Under the pieces are notes generated by a model. It was not told the DNA's origin. It saw nothing but the letters and a program-made list of their open reading frames with translations, and ran no database searches. Positions 1-12,003 of a stretch of 64,000 nucleotides of DNA are shown here, piece after piece. Position 1 is the first letter of the stretch; every line of letters starts with the position of its first letter. The position numbers and the translations under genes are program-made. Source of the stretch: Globodera rostochiensis (taxonomy: Eukaryota; Nematoda; Chromadorea; Rhabditida; Heteroderidae); assembly GCA_018350325.1 (NCBI GenBank), contig JAEVLN010000006.1:496001-560000 (forward strand), read 5' to 3'.

Positions 1-205
1 CATTCGTCCCCCTCTCCCCCCCCCATGTCCCCCCCTCCCCCCCCCATTCGTCCCCCTCTCCCCCCATGTCCCCACCCCATTCGTACCCCTCTCCCCCATT
101 CGTCCCTCCTCCCCCACCCATTTGTCTCCCCTCCCCATTCGTCCCCCTCCCTCCCCCCCCCATTCGCCCCCCCCCCCTCCCCTCCCATTCGTCCTGCCGC
201 CCACT
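1..205. repeat. C-rich degenerate tandem repeat
   Basis: Irregular copies of a block of C/T runs followed by ATTCGT fill the left edge. Several short reading frames cross it, all proline/serine/histidine-rich, as expected from repeat sequence. I see no reason to call a gene here. Confidence 0.8.
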
Positions 206-897
206 TTGAACAGAACGGTCGCGCGTTGTGCGCTTGCCACGCGCAATGCGTCCGCTTCCGTTCCGGACGAACTCCGAGCGCGGCCGAAGTGGGCGATGGC
301 GGGCGCTGCGGTGGGAGTCGTTATGGCCGATGCAAACGCAGCCTCAAAAGGGAAAGCGAAGGAATATCATTTTCTGGTTGTGTGCCGTCCTCAACTACCG
401 CACTGCGGACGATGGTCGGTTTCCGTGCGACTGCCGACTCGCGGCTTAACGATGCCGCCGATGTTCCGGTGCCGCCCATCAGAAGGGAGCCGGCATTTCG
501 CTGGCGCTCGCTTTGATCCCCTCGGCCGCGCAGAGTGAACACGGAGCGGACGAATTCGAAAAACTCCTAAAAGTTTGGGGTGCTTCCGAAGGTGGGCGGG
601 GACGGCACGGCAATGGAATAAAATCCTCGTAAAAGTTACGCGGAAAGTGATTTGCTGCGGTTGTGTCCCTCCGCCGCCAATCAGTCGCATTGTCCATTCC
701 GCGTTATCCCGCGCGTTTTCATCACACAAGCGGTGCAGGGACACGACGAGGTCCTTTTAAAGAATGATTTGATCGAGAGAATGGTGGCACAAATTGTTTT
801 GCTCATTCGTTCGTCAATGGCATTTTATTATGGACCAGGGTTGCTGCCGATCGAAACTCGACTCGAATTTTGTTTTTTGAGGAAACCCTGTTATTGA
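206..897. other. No gene recognised
   Basis: About 700 bases of mixed composition. Short overlapping frames exist on both strands but none shows a recognisable motif. If the calcium-sensor gene to its right is intact, its C-terminal EF-hands should lie here or beyond the left edge on the minus strand. I could not find them. Confidence 0.5.
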
Positions 898-1392
898 CTA
901 GAGATCGGACTTGAGGACTGATCGAGAATCTCGATTGGTCCAACCTCTCTTATGGACCAACAATTTGTAAACGACCTCAAATGTAATATAATCGACGTGT
1001 GGCGGAGATGCGGAACTCTGCTGGCAGCAGAAAGCGCAAAACATTCGTTCCAGGTACGAATCGCCGAGACGGTCGGGAATGAATGCTCCGAAGAGGCGAC
1101 GGAACTCGGCGAATTTCATCCGACCCGCGGGGCATTCCTTCGGGCGACGAGGGGGGGGGGAATTCGTTGAATTTAAAACTCTTTTTACATGTTTGAAGCG
1201 GTTGTAAATGTATTTAAGCCATTGTTCGCTGAAGCGATGTCCCGTCATTTCCTTCAAAGGGTCGGGGCTTTTGTCTCACGCCGCCGGGGGTAATTAATTC
1301 ACTTGGATTCGGGCCAAACTCGGCGGCCGTTCGGGCGGCTCGAAACGGCTGAGTTCGTCCAAACTGTTGTTGTCCACCTCTGAAAGAGAAAG
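898..1392 (-). CDS. Recoverin/KChIP-like neuronal calcium sensor, partial
   Basis: Three exons can be joined on the minus strand: about 1392-1303, 1251-1189 (21 codons) and 1137 to about 900. The spliced product reads ELSRFEPPERPP, then LARIQ joined to EMTGHRF, then EQWLKYIYNRFKH joined to ECPAGRM. This follows the N-terminal half of KChIP/NCS proteins: the acidic DELS start, the 'W-x-x-x-IY-x-x-F' helix, and the CPxG sequence that inactivates EF-hand 1. A helix (FRRLFGAFIP) and a degenerate EF-hand 2 ending YITFEVVYKLL follow. Both introns are about 50 bp. EF-hands 3 and 4 are not seen, so the gene is either cut by the window edge or decayed. The family binds calcium and regulates Kv4 channels or G-protein signalling in neurons. 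The first exon may extend further upstream. The family call is fairly sure, the exact subfamily is not. Confidence 0.6.
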
Positions 1393-1697
1393 GAAAGAGA
1401 ATTGGACATATTTTTTGAACCTTTCAATGTACTTCTTCAACCCATCCCTCAAATTCCACCTGCCAATCCGCCGATCGGCACTTTCGGAGTCCCTCCTTCG
1501 CCTCCTCTCATAATGCCAACCCCCGCGGGGTCCCCCGGTTCCGTCTTTGCCAACTTTTTGGTCCCTCCGCGCATTCTCGACAAACGGCTGGCGCGGCGGA
1601 GAGAGAATCGATGGGAGGAGGAAGACATTTTGGGCGGGCAAAGGATAGGGCGCGGAAGACAATGAATTGACGGAAAGAGGGAAAATGCGCAACTCGA

Positions 1698-1882
1698 AGT
1701 GGGGGGGGGGAGAAGGGAATGAATGAATACCCCTGGGGGGTTCAATTGGTCGTTGTGGGGGGGGGGGGAGAAGGGAATGAATGAATACCCCTGGGGGGTT
1801 CAATTGGTCGTTGTGGGGGGGGGGAGAAGGGAATGAATGAATACCCCTGGGGGGTTCAATTGGTCGTTGTGGGGGGGGGGAG
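1698..1882. repeat. About 57-bp tandem repeat, three copies
   Basis: Unit with a G run, GAGAAGGGAATGAATGAATA, CCCCTGGGGGGTTCAATTGG and TCGTTGTGG. Three near-identical copies differ mainly in the length of the G run. Minus-strand reading frames through it are repeat artefacts. Confidence 0.9.
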
Positions 1883-4506
1883 GAGAAATGGATGAAAGGG
1901 GAAAGAGAAGGATGAAGGGGGAGGGGAAGAAGCAAAGTGCCTTTTCTGGCCGACGGGAGCGGCCTTAGTGCCCTTGAGCATTCCCCTGCCTCCCCTCCCA
2001 TTCTCTCCATGTGCCGTTGTCACTCCACCGCGCGTGCCCCAGGCGATGCCAATGGTTGGTGCGTCGCGACCGTTACCAAAAGTGTTCCGAGGGAAGGAAA
2101 TGCAAAAGGCGAATTTGGGTATTTATTGGAATATCGTATGGGCCAAGCCATCAAATCGGCGGTGTTTTGTTGCCTTTGTGCCTGCCTTTCCCCGCTTCCG
2201 TGTCCAAGCCGTGCCTTAACTTCCCTTACCTTGCCGGAAGGGAAAGGGAAGGGAAAGAGAACAATTGGTTGAAGACGGATAGAATGGAATGGAATAGAAT
2301 TGGTTGGGTGGCGGGGGGGGGGGAGGAACTTTTGCTTCAATTTGATTGAGTGGAACGGACGGACGGCGGGAGGAGGACACAATTTGATTGGGTAAATGGC
2401 TGTTGACGGATTGATGGTGGCAGAAAATGCACTTGGGCAAAGAAAAGTGGCAATTGATCAAGCCGATTCATTAGCATGGACTCTAAGGAAAAAGAAGCCT
2501 CGATCAAGCTAATACAGAGAGAGCTTCAATCCTTCGTTTGGACGACCTTTGGCCTTTTTTGCCTGCAGGCAAAATAAGTATCAATCCGCCCCCTTCTGCT
2601 GCACAGAAGTTGCCGATTTCAGATCAGCGGCCATTCTCTTCCATATGCCTTCCTTCTCCATTTGTCCCCTGAGGGGAAAAGGAACTGCCTCCTCATAAAG
2701 TGTCGTTCCATCTCCTCCGATTTCATTGCATTCGCACAAAAACTGCAAGCCCCCTCTTCCCTTTTCCCCGTTTTGATTCATTTTCAGCCCCCCCCCCCCC
2801 CGGGGGTCTGACTGATGTGACTGAAATCTGATCTCTCGTGGACTGCTTCTTCTATAGATGGGAGAGGGGGGGGGGGAGAAAGGCGACGGGTAGGGGCGGG
2901 TTTTTTCATTTCGATTGAGCGACTAAAAGTGCACATTTTGTTGGTTTTGGGTTGGGTATAGCGCCCGCCGGTGTGAAAGGCGCTTTGTCTGATCTTTTTA
3001 GTCTTTCAAATTTTTTTGTTTTGTAATTATAAAATATTCTCGACAAACGCTTCTTTTGGAAAAGGCACATAATCCGAACGTTGGCGTTGAAATGAAAGGG
3101 ATACTCCGGCATTCATTTCCCTCCCGTCACATTCCTTCCGCCGATTTACGAACAAAATGTAATAATAATGCAAGCGAATTGAGGCGACATATGGCAGCAG
3201 AAGGCCCTCGGGGGGTGAAGGGGGGGGGGGGAAGGGGAAGAGGGGTCCACGGGGGGCGCAGCAGCGGAAGGGTCCCCCCCCCCGGGGGCCTCCAAATCCC
3301 CCCCCCCCCGAGGGCCTCCAAACCCCCCCCCCCCGGGGACCTCCAAATCCCCCCCCCGGGGACCTCCAAATCCCCCTCCCCCCCGGGGGGGGGCCTCCAA
3401 ACCCCCCCCCCCCCCCGGGGACCTCCAAATCCCCCTCCCCCCCGGGGGGTGGCCTCCAAACCCCCCCCCCCCCTCCCACTCCCCTCCCCCATTTGTCATC
3501 TCCGTTATCCATCATCCCAATTCCGCCATCGGCCCCTTCCCAACGTCCCGACGCGTTTCTCTGTCTTTTCTTGATCGATGTTCATTCACTTCTGCACTTC
3601 TTGCGGGTGCTTCAATAAGTTCCACAAATTCGAAATATGGACGAATCGTCTGACCGCGGGTTTTCGAAATTTCAACGATTTGGTGAACTTTGGTCGTGGC
3701 CGGGATTAATTCATTTTTCAGGATCTTTTTGATGGGTCAAAGCCTCGAGAGGGTGGGGGGGGGGGTGGGGAATAAATCGGGCGGCTTTCTTCTCGGGCAT
3801 TTCCTCTCCAGCAGAAGCTCCGACCTTTTTTTTGAGAGCCAGATCAAAAACGCAGCAACAAAACAACAGAACACGAAGTCAACAACAATCGGAAGACGCG
3901 GAACAGGCGGGCGGACGGACGCGATAAGTCAGAGCAGTCCATCCGATCCGAGCATTGTTCAATCATCCGGTCCTCACCCCTCCACCCCCACCCCCCCCCC
4001 CCCCCCAAATGCCACCCGAACGGCCCATCGGCTTGAGCCCGTTTTGACTGATTGATCCATTCCGGGCCGAATCAAACCGTCGGCGGGGGGGGGGGGGAGG
4101 CAACACTCAACACATGTCGCCTTCACCGCGTCTGCTGTCGAATGTGGCGCCTCGGGGGGGGGGGAATCGTCCCCACTCATTGGCTTTTCCTCGGAGGTGG
4201 CGGAAACGGCCGACCGCCCCTTTCGGAGGTGACGCAAAATGCTTTAAAAAGCACTCGCGGAATGCGGATGAGCGCCCATTCCACCGATTGGTTGTTGGGC
4301 ATTTGCGGATCAGTGACACGGAAAGCCCCGGGGATCGGTTAATTCCCCCCCCCCCTCCAAAAAAAAGTCAACAATCACTTCGAAATTTGATCATTCGAAA
4401 GCCTCAGGCACCCACCCACAAGCAACAACAATTTTCTGTGCTTTGTTTAATCTTTTTTTCACATTTCTCTCACAAATCAGCGGAATAATTGCTTCCCTTC
4501 TCGGCC
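1883..4506. other. Gene-poor G/C-run-rich spacer
   Basis: This 2.6 kb stretch holds homopolymer G and C runs, many of 8-17 bases, and no frame with a recognisable domain. Two divergent genes flank it (calcium sensor on minus, MRTF-like on plus), so promoters or unrecognised 5' exons of either gene could lie here. I looked for RPEL actin-binding motifs belonging to the MRTF-like gene and did not find any. Confidence 0.5.
3270..3475. repeat. C-run minisatellite (GGGGACCTCCAAATCCCC type)
   Basis: Seven to eight copies of a roughly 24-bp unit made of a C run, GGGG, CCTCCAAA and another C run. Copy length varies through the homopolymers. Translations in all frames give Pro/Gly-rich artefacts. Confidence 0.85.
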
Positions 4507-7500
4507 ATGGCATTGGCCCGACGAGAAGTTCGAACTGACAGAGAAGAGGGGAGGAGAAGACAACGGACGGCGATGAGGACGGACATTGCAGAGGGAAAGG
4601 TGGGGGAGGGTCGCCGCGGGGGTTCCCCCGTTGCGTGTAAGAAAGTCCCCCCCCCCCGTTCTGTCTCAGCTTGAGGACAGTTTCTGCCCCGTCTCCTCTC
4701 CCGACCCGCTGGCTGCCACCCCTCCATGCTTTGTGTTGTCCGACGACGGCGCCGTAGACGACAAAAATGCGGCGGCGTCGACGCGTGGCGAAGAGCCGCC
4801 CGATTCGACGACGGCCGATGGGGCCGAAGGAATGGCACGCCTGTGGACGCGGTTGAACGAGTTTAAAGTGCAGGAATTGAAGGTGGTCGATTAGGAAATA
4901 CTTTTTAGAGGAAAAATTATAATTATAAAAGAAACATTTCGGCATAGAGCGAATGTAAGAAGCGGCATTTGGCCGTGTCCGGCTCGAAGCAGCAGCTGAT
5001 GGACCGTTTGAAGCCGTACGAAGAGCAAATCGTTGACGGCCGCACTTCCGCTGAAATAATTGCGGCACGCGAAAATGCTTCCGGAATTTTATGCGGTAGC
5101 GAATGGTCAAGTCCGATCGATCGTAAGGCCGTCTTAAAGTGCGTTATTTGCAGCACTTCCTCTTCTCTTCCAATCATTTCCGGCTCCTCCTCCGTAATCG
5201 ATGCGGTGATCGACGCGGTGATCGATGCGTCCAACGCGCAGGGAACGGTCACCAAATTGACCGCAGCAAAGCGCGGAAGCCGTGCGAATCTGACCATAAC
5301 GGGGAAGGGCACGGGGCAGGAGAAGCCCGGGTGGGCAAACAGACGAACGGAGACAAATGAGGTGTGAGTGGGAATGAAATATGGTTCTGATCGGATTAGA
5401 ATGGGACAGTCTCGAGAATCGGATTGGAATGGGACAGTCTCAAGAATTGGATTGGAATGGGACAGTCTCGAGAATCGGATTGGAATGGGACAGTCTCGAG
5501 AATCGGATTGGAATGGGACAGTCTCGAGAATCGGATTGGAATGGGACAGTCTCGATAATTGGATTGGAATGGGACAGTCTCGAGAATCGGATTGGATGGG
5601 ACAGTCTCGAGAATCGGATTGGAATGGGACAGTCTCGATAATTGGATTGGAATGGGACAGTCTCGAGAATCGGATTGGAATGGGACAGTCTCAAGAATTG
5701 GATTGGAATGGGACAGTCTCGAGAATCGGATTGGAATGGGACAGTCTCGATAATTGGATTGGAATGGGACAGTCTCGAGAATCGGATTGGATGGGACAGT
5801 CTCGATGGAATTGGGACTGAAATTGGATGGAACTGTCATTACAACTTTCAGCTCTACACGACGGACAGTTCGCTTACCCGTTTATTGCGTGGAACGCCCA
5901 ACAACAAATTCGGGGGGTTCGGTTTTGGTGCCGAAAGGGAAATTCCTTCAGCAAGTTCGTCCTGTTGCACTTGCACAGCAACGACGAACAAACAATCGAA
6001 GTCGAACAATTTGAAGAGACTTCAAAAAACTCAATTTTTATTTAGACAAAAGAAATCGCTGCCGTCCGAGAAGATGACGCCGCAGGAAGAAAAAGTGTCC
6101 GTCCCCGTCAATTTGCCCGTCAAGCCAATTGCGTGTTCTTCTTCCGCTGAACTCACTTCGGCCATGACCTTCAGCTTTTCCCAAATGGGCTCCGGGGGAC
6201 AGGTAATTAATACTGAAGGGCGGGGCCGTGAAAGGCCATTGAAGCATTCGTTGTTAGATGTTTAATTGGTAATGAACCATGCCAAAATAAAAATTTAAAA
6301 GAACTTCCTTGGGTTTGTCCGTCGTTTTCCCGTTGGCCCGGTGGCGCAATGGATAACGCGTCAGCCTACGGAGCTGAAGATTGCAGGTTCGATCCCTGCC
6401 CGGGTCGAATTATTTTTTAGTCAAATTTAAAAAATCCTTTAAAATAACACAAATTTTTGCAGTTTACTCCTTTAAACCCAAACGAGGGTCCTTCAATGAA
6501 TGGTAACAATCCGTCGGGGACCGCCGCCGATTCTTTCGCCGACGAGTCCAGTGAAAGCGAAAGGGACTCATCGAAACACGAAGAGAAAGTGCCGCAGAAC
6601 TTTCCCTTTTTCCCAACTTTGCCCATGGCTGGAGGCAAAGGTAAAATTGCATTGTTTTCGGTGCTTTTGTTGAAATAAATCGGCCTAAAGTAAATAAACC
6701 GGTTAGTTTCATTCGGTTAGAATCACCGGTTTAGGTGCATGTCGCTGTCTAACTTCGAAATCGTCGTCCTTTTCAACTCCCTCCGTTCATCCAATCGCTT
6801 TTGCCAATAGAGAAAAAGTGATGAGACGGCACCATTCAATAGCCTCGGGCACGGCACGGAGGCCGTCAGGCTTTTGCATAAAACGGGAGCCGGAAGACGC
6901 TTTGGAGAAGAAGCCGAGTAGAAAGGACGGATTGTCTGTGCCGGAAGATTTTCAGGAGAGGAAGTTCCGGTCGGTGCATGAAGCACAGCTTCAGAGGCAC
7001 GAGCAAAGCTTAAAACAGTATAAACAACGAATTGACGAGTTGCAACAGGAACTAAGCAGCTCACAATCGGTATTACATCAGCAACAGAAACTGTTGGAGG
7101 AGACGGACAGAAGAATGACCGACGAGGAACAAAACAGCGAAATGGATGCAAGAAGTTCGAGCAGTACTCTGATGACCTTCCTTTCCTTTCAGTATTGGCT
7201 GGGAAAATTGGAGAATACCCGGAGGGAGTTTGCCCAGAAGCAGAACCAATTAGACAAACGAACGGACGTTCAGAGAGCTCTTTGTAAGACGGATCAGCGC
7301 ATGAGGGTTTGGCGGGATGATCGGGAAGACAATCGCTTTTTACAACATTTAGGAGCAGTTAAAGGCTAAGCAACTACAGGTTCGCTTTTGGTAGACGATC
7401 AGCTTGACCATCGTATAAAACTCGCAGGACCAAGCAGTTCAAGACATTGTTCGCCTGATCCGTCAGGAACCGAAAGCTGCCCTTCTGATTGTGCAGCTGT

Positions 7501-8892
7501 TGAGGAAATATCAGCTGGAGCGGGAGATGAACCCGCAGGAACAGAACATCTTGCAGCACCAAAATACGAATTCCAATTCGTCTTCTCCCTGGCACGGAAC
7601 TGTGCCCCCTCCGACTTTACCTCCACCACCGCCAGTGAACAATTCGTCGAAACCGATGATGGCATCAAATAGGACGTTGAAAGGGACGACAAAGGCCAAA
7701 AAGTCGATGAAAAAGGTTCCGGCCGGGAAGAGGAACTGGACCGACTCGATAAACGAATTTGGGGTCAGATTCGTTGGGGGTGTCGCCTCGAGAAATCGGG
7801 ATTTAATGGGGCTTATCCCTCCGAATAAATTTAAATTCGGATTTTGTTGAATTATCATTTCATTTATTCAGAGGGAAAACAATGGGAGGAGCAGTTCTGT
7901 GCTGGAGGGCATGTTGGCACGTCCATGCAGATGTTGTGTTCCGAAGAGGAGGCCGAAGTCGTCGATGGACAGCGGGGAGATGGGCGGAATGGCGGTGGAC
8001 ATGGAAGAGGTCGGATTTCAATTTATGGCTTTGACATTTCGAATTCTGACAGATTTTCCGGTCGGTGTTGGAGGATGGCGGACGGCAGCAACAGGAGACG
8101 CCGGAGGGGCCAGGGCATTTGGCAGAAGCATTGAGTGCCGAAGAGACGATGATGGTGGTGGACGACGCCGCCGGGCAAACCATGCCTTTCGGCAGCATTC
8201 CATCCATGGCAGCCGTTCCCAAGTACACCGCCCATTGTCAGCCACATTCCATCGGACCGTTCGATGTTTCTACCAACCTTTTCTCCCAATGGGACATTTC
8301 CGCGCACCGACCGTCTCAGTCTTTCTTTGAGTCCTCGCTGAGCACCAGCAGTATCGGTCCCAGACCCTCACCGCCGGAAGCAATTTCGATGTGCCACAGT
8401 CAAGAGATGGACGATCTGATGGAGGTGTTGCGGGATGACCAGGGTTAGTCGTAGCGAAGCCCTTTGAATTCGAGATTTTGCCCTCCAGAAAAGTCCCAGT
8501 TGGGCTCTACGCCCGAGGGCCCTTCCTTCGCCGTTGTGGGCGACAACAAAACAGAGCAATTGGCTTCCTTACTGGCCAACGAGGTCGAGCTGCACTGGCA
8601 CAATGCCACTTCCTCCGTCTCTGCCGCATTACCCACGGCCATTGGCATATCGGCGTCAACGGCATTTGTGCCACAAGAGACGATCGAATTCGGCAACAGA
8701 AACGGATTCGGCGCGGGATTCTCATTCGGGGCGGAGGAGGTGGGAAAGATTAGAGGATTGGGGCGGGCAATAAATCAGAAAGCGATTATTGGGTGATAAT
8801 GCATTTCCCTCCAGGGCATGCCATCGATGGACGGCTTCTGGATGGTGGACTCTTCTTCATTTGACCCTTTTCAGCAAAGTGTCTACACGTAA
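4507..8892 (+). CDS. SAP-domain/leucine-zipper coactivator, MRTF (MKL/myocardin)-like
   Basis: Multi-exon nuclear protein. A likely first exon at 4507-4599 (ATG, 31 codons) joins in phase to 4670-4882. Exon 4948 onward completes a SAP DNA-binding domain: NEFKVQELK, then SECKKRHLAV, then SGSKQQLMDRLKPYEEQI. Later exons include about 6060-6201 joined to 6461-6640, and a long coiled coil from 6820 (HEAQLQRHEQSLKQYKQRID and onward, then EQLKAKQLQ and QAVQDIVRLIRQEP). A Pro/Ser-rich part follows, then MDDLMEVL near 8415, which resembles the MDDL-x-D/E-VL motif of MKL proteins. The last exon ends FDPFQQSVYT-stop at 8892. SAP followed by a leucine zipper and acidic tail is the MRTF layout, which coactivates SRF at actin and muscle genes. 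No RPEL repeats are seen, so actin control may be absent or encoded in a missed 5' exon. Joins around 5100-5900 are ambiguous. Confidence 0.65.
5386..5816. repeat. 28-bp minisatellite in an intron of the MRTF-like gene
   Basis: About 15 copies of GGGACAGTCTCGAGAATCGG followed by ATTGGAAT. Copies alternate between CGAGAATCGG, CAAGAATTGG and CGATAATTGG variants. The array starts about 20 bases after a consensus donor (GTGAGT at 5364) and ends before an acceptor at 5850-5851, so it lies wholly inside an intron. Confidence 0.9.
6335..6407 (+). tRNA. tRNA-Arg (anticodon ACG)
   Basis: A 73-base cloverleaf can be drawn. The acceptor stem GGCCCGG pairs with CCGGGTC (one G-U). There is a D arm, and an anticodon stem TCAGC/GCTGA encloses loop CTACGGA with anticodon ACG. 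The T arm is GCAGG-TTCGATC-CCTGC, and the discriminator base is G. There is no intron and no encoded CCA. It lies on the same strand as the MRTF-like gene, inside the intron between exons ending 6201 and starting 6461. Confidence 0.93.
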
Positions 8893-10373
8893 AGGGGGGA
8901 GGCGGCGAAAGTATTGGGTGCCAGAAAGAGAGTAAATTAATTACAATAATTGTAACGCATTAGTGAAACGCGCAAATTAAATATGCAATGCCCTCCAGGC
9001 ACAAAGCGATTGATCGATTGGAATGCCCGCCGGCCCTCATTGGCTTGGAAATTTGCGTGTTTTTTCCGTTTTTGCCTCTTTCCTTTCTTTTGCATTTTGT
9101 CAATTCCGCTACAAATCTTTGCAATTCCATCCGTTGTAAATTCAAATTTATTCATTCATTCAATTAAAGTAATTGTGCCACTCGCCCACCTTCATTCTGA
9201 AAGAATAGTCGGAATTGGAGGGAGCGAATGACCCAATAGAGACGAGCGAAACTTTCGTTCAGCCTTTTGTTGTCCGTCTAAATTGTCCGGAGTTCGAAAA
9301 AGAAAAAGCATTCGGTGAAACCGTTTAAACTTTAAAGACCCGAGTCCCTAAAGAACCCTAAATCCAATCTCTTCACATCAATCAGTCAACATTCACTCAT
9401 TTGGGGGGATTCCCTCTTTTTAATGACTTCTGACTGACCGGGAACAGCTGAGGAGGAACAGCGTACACTGCGTGAACTGCTCGATGGCCATCGCTTCTGC
9501 TTGAGGGGACGGAGTTAAAACATTCGGCCAAAACGCAATTCTTTGCCTTTTGTTAGGGATTCAATGGCTGTCAATACAAAGCCTAAATCCCCAATTTTTA
9601 CTTTCTTCGGTGCGGCGGTGTGCGCAGTGTCAGTTTGAGGAAGGCGGAGTTCTTGCTGAACATTTTGACGTCTCCAACAGCAAATGGTTTTTCCAATTGG
9701 AAAGGAAACGCCGGCGGGGGTGGGAGGAGGGACACGGGGGACCGCCCCTCCAGGGCTCTCTGTCAATGACAATGGCAGCGTAATTAATGGAGACGGGAAA
9801 TGGTCGAGGGACATTCGGAAATGCGATAGAAGAAAGGATGGGGTGGTCGGGATTTGAAATTGGATTGGTTGGTGGGGGGTGGAAAGGGGCGAAATTCTCT
9901 GAGACTGAAAGCAGCAAAAGCTTCAGCAGCAGCGGAGGCGGCAGGGGAAAGGGGGGGGGCGAAACGGACAACGGCAACTAACGACGGGGGGGGGGAGGGG
10001 AGGGTAAATGCCCGACCGGTGCCCACGCGACCTTTTTGTTGTTTTGCGACGACTCCCCCCCCCCCCCATCCACTCGACAAGCCATCAAAGGCGGCAATTT
10101 GCCGGAAATTAAGACAGGGCAAAATCTGTCCCGCTTTAAGAGAGGCAAAAGTGCTTAAATGGGATAAAAAAAAGAAAAGTTAGATTTAATGCCAACATTA
10201 TTTTGAATTAATTCGATTACCGTCATAGGTGTTCATGGAAAGCCTCATTTGCAAGGATCTTTTTAACGGATAAAATGTAATGTGTTCAAATTAGAGCCGC
10301 CCTAGTGAAGGCCAGCTCCGAGGTTTCATTTGATCAAGCGAAGGCTAACCGATTTGTCTTTTCTCAAAAAAGT
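8893..10373. other. Intergenic, no gene recognised
   Basis: The first part is the 3' flank of the MRTF-like gene. Around 9449-9515 a short open segment (EEEQRTLRELLDGHRF) follows an acceptor-like AG but cannot be linked to any gene. 9700-10070 is G-run rich. No tRNA or repeat array was seen. Confidence 0.5.
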
Positions 10374-10620
10374 TATGTGGATGAAGTGTCGCGTGGAGGA
10401 AATGTCGCCATGGATGAAGTGTCGTTTTTAGGGTTAGTGGATGAAGTGTCATTTTTGGTTAGTGGATGAAGTGTCATTTTTGGTTAGTGGATGAAGTGTC
10501 ATTTTTGGTTAGTGGATGAAGTGTCATTTTTGGTTAGTGGATGAAGTGTCGTTTTTAGGGTTAGTGGATGAAGTGTCGTTTTTAGGGTTAGTGGATGAAG
10601 TGTCGCGTGGATGAAATGTC
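10374..10620. repeat. 25-27-bp tandem repeat (GTGGATGAAGTGTC)
   Basis: About nine copies of GTGGATGAAGTGTC followed by either ATTTTTGGTTA or GTTTTTAGGGTTA. The two variants are intermixed, which gives both 25- and 27-bp periods. Confidence 0.9.
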
Positions 10621-10982
10621 GGCGCCCCAAACAAAGCTGCAGAAAAAATAAGCTCCTAAAATTAGCATCCCTGGTCATTATTGTTATTTTTACACACATT
10701 TTTTTGCACCTATTTTCCCTTATAAGTTATAACCCCCTATTTTGGCATTTTCTCACCTATTTAAGTTCCTATTTGAGATTTTTCGAGCCTAAAAGTAGCC
10801 CTGCTTATAAGCTGTATTTTGTAGTGGACTAAATTGTTTGATGCTTATTTATAAGATTTTCTGCTATTTTTTAAGTCTTAGGATTCGAGTTACAAAAAAT
10901 AAAACAAGTCCATTGCGACCAAAGCCATCTCCATTTCTTTTCCATCACTAATTCCCACGTTCAACAGCAACAGCAGCAAAAA
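10621..10982. other. AT-rich spacer with a possible degenerate MITE end
   Basis: AT-rich DNA upstream of the next gene. At 10772-10800 the sequence GAGATTTTTCGAGCCTAAAA closely matches the right end of the MITE-like element at 57714-58160, so this may be a decayed relative. No gene seen. Confidence 0.4.
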
Positions 10983-11760
10983 ATGAGCGCAACAGAACAG
11001 CAACAACAATCGCAAAAGCGGGCGCGCCCCGAAGAGAACGGCGATGTCTGTGCAGATTTGATCAAAACATTTTTGGAGAATTTAAACTGATTGAGTTTTC
11101 TGATTATACATATTAAATTGAATTTTGTTGTTCAGGTTTTTGAAATTATGGCACATGATGAGGAGGACGACAGTGAGGGCGAGTCGGGCGCTGGCGGCAA
11201 CGAGGACGAGCAGTACGACGACGAAGATGATGATTTAGTGTCGTCGTTGGAACGTCCAAATGATGAAACTGTTGAGAGAATGAGCCGATTCTTAAGGGAA
11301 TTAGAGAGCAGAAATTTGGAGCTGGAAAGAGCGATTCCCCGCCTGAAGGATGCGAAGAGTGGCGGCGATATCACTGAATGGGTTGGTCAGCCGAGTTTTG
11401 GATTTTCCTTTAATTTTATTTTGGTTTAGGGGATTAAAATCGTTAACGAATTGGCGGAAGAGCAGAGGAAACATAACAAAGCCGAACAGAATTTGGCCGT
11501 GTCAAATCACCGGCTTCGCATATCAAAAGACAATGCCGCAGAAAGGGAACAAAAAGATGCCAAAACGATCGACGACTTGAAACGACGGTTGGGAGAGTAT
11601 GAGGAGGAAAGGAAAAGGGTCATTTTAAGAAAGATATTAATGAGATAATTAAATTGTTTGTTTCTTATTTAGTTTTCTAAGAAGCTCGAGGATCAGAACT
11701 CCATGGATTGCCATCTGTTGGAGGATGGACGGGTGGGAAAAGGTCGGCGGATGAACTCGC
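10983..11760 (+). CDS. Unrecognised acidic coiled-coil protein
   Basis: Starts MSATEQQQQSQKRARPEENG at 10983. A join to the exon beginning near 11136 gives VFEIMAHDEEDDSEGES and then a strongly acidic stretch of D/E residues. A helix-forming segment (ERMSRFLRELESRNLELERA) follows. After an intron near 11382-11429 the protein continues with coiled coil (IVNELAEEQRKHNKAEQNLA, then DLKRRLGEYEEERKR), and a further exon starts near 11673 (KKLEDQNSMDC). The 3' end is not resolved. The RKRARP-like basic patch next to acidic and coiled-coil parts suggests a nuclear scaffold or chromatin-associated protein, but I do not recognise a family. The next gene on the same strand begins less than 400 bases later. 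Confidence 0.5.
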
Positions 11761-12003
11761 GACAGAATGTAATTTCGGGTGGACTTTGCTGTTGGGACGC
11801 CATGTTCAAAATCACTGCGGTATTCGCCGGTTTCACACACAAATCTGACCCATTCGTCTCATTTCAGGCGTTTGCAATGTTTACTCTTATCGTCATTTTA
11901 ATTGTCCACGTGCCCCCCATCTTCTTCTGAGGATGTCCGAATTGAAATCCCCAATTTCCTATTGATCTTTGACGTTAATTTTTGGATGACATTCATTATG
12001 CAA

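Noticed and set aside
5368..6265. Long plus-strand frame with WNGTVSRIGLEWDSLENR repeats
   Set aside because: The repeat part is the 28-bp minisatellite inside an intron. Only the part after 5852 is likely to be exon.
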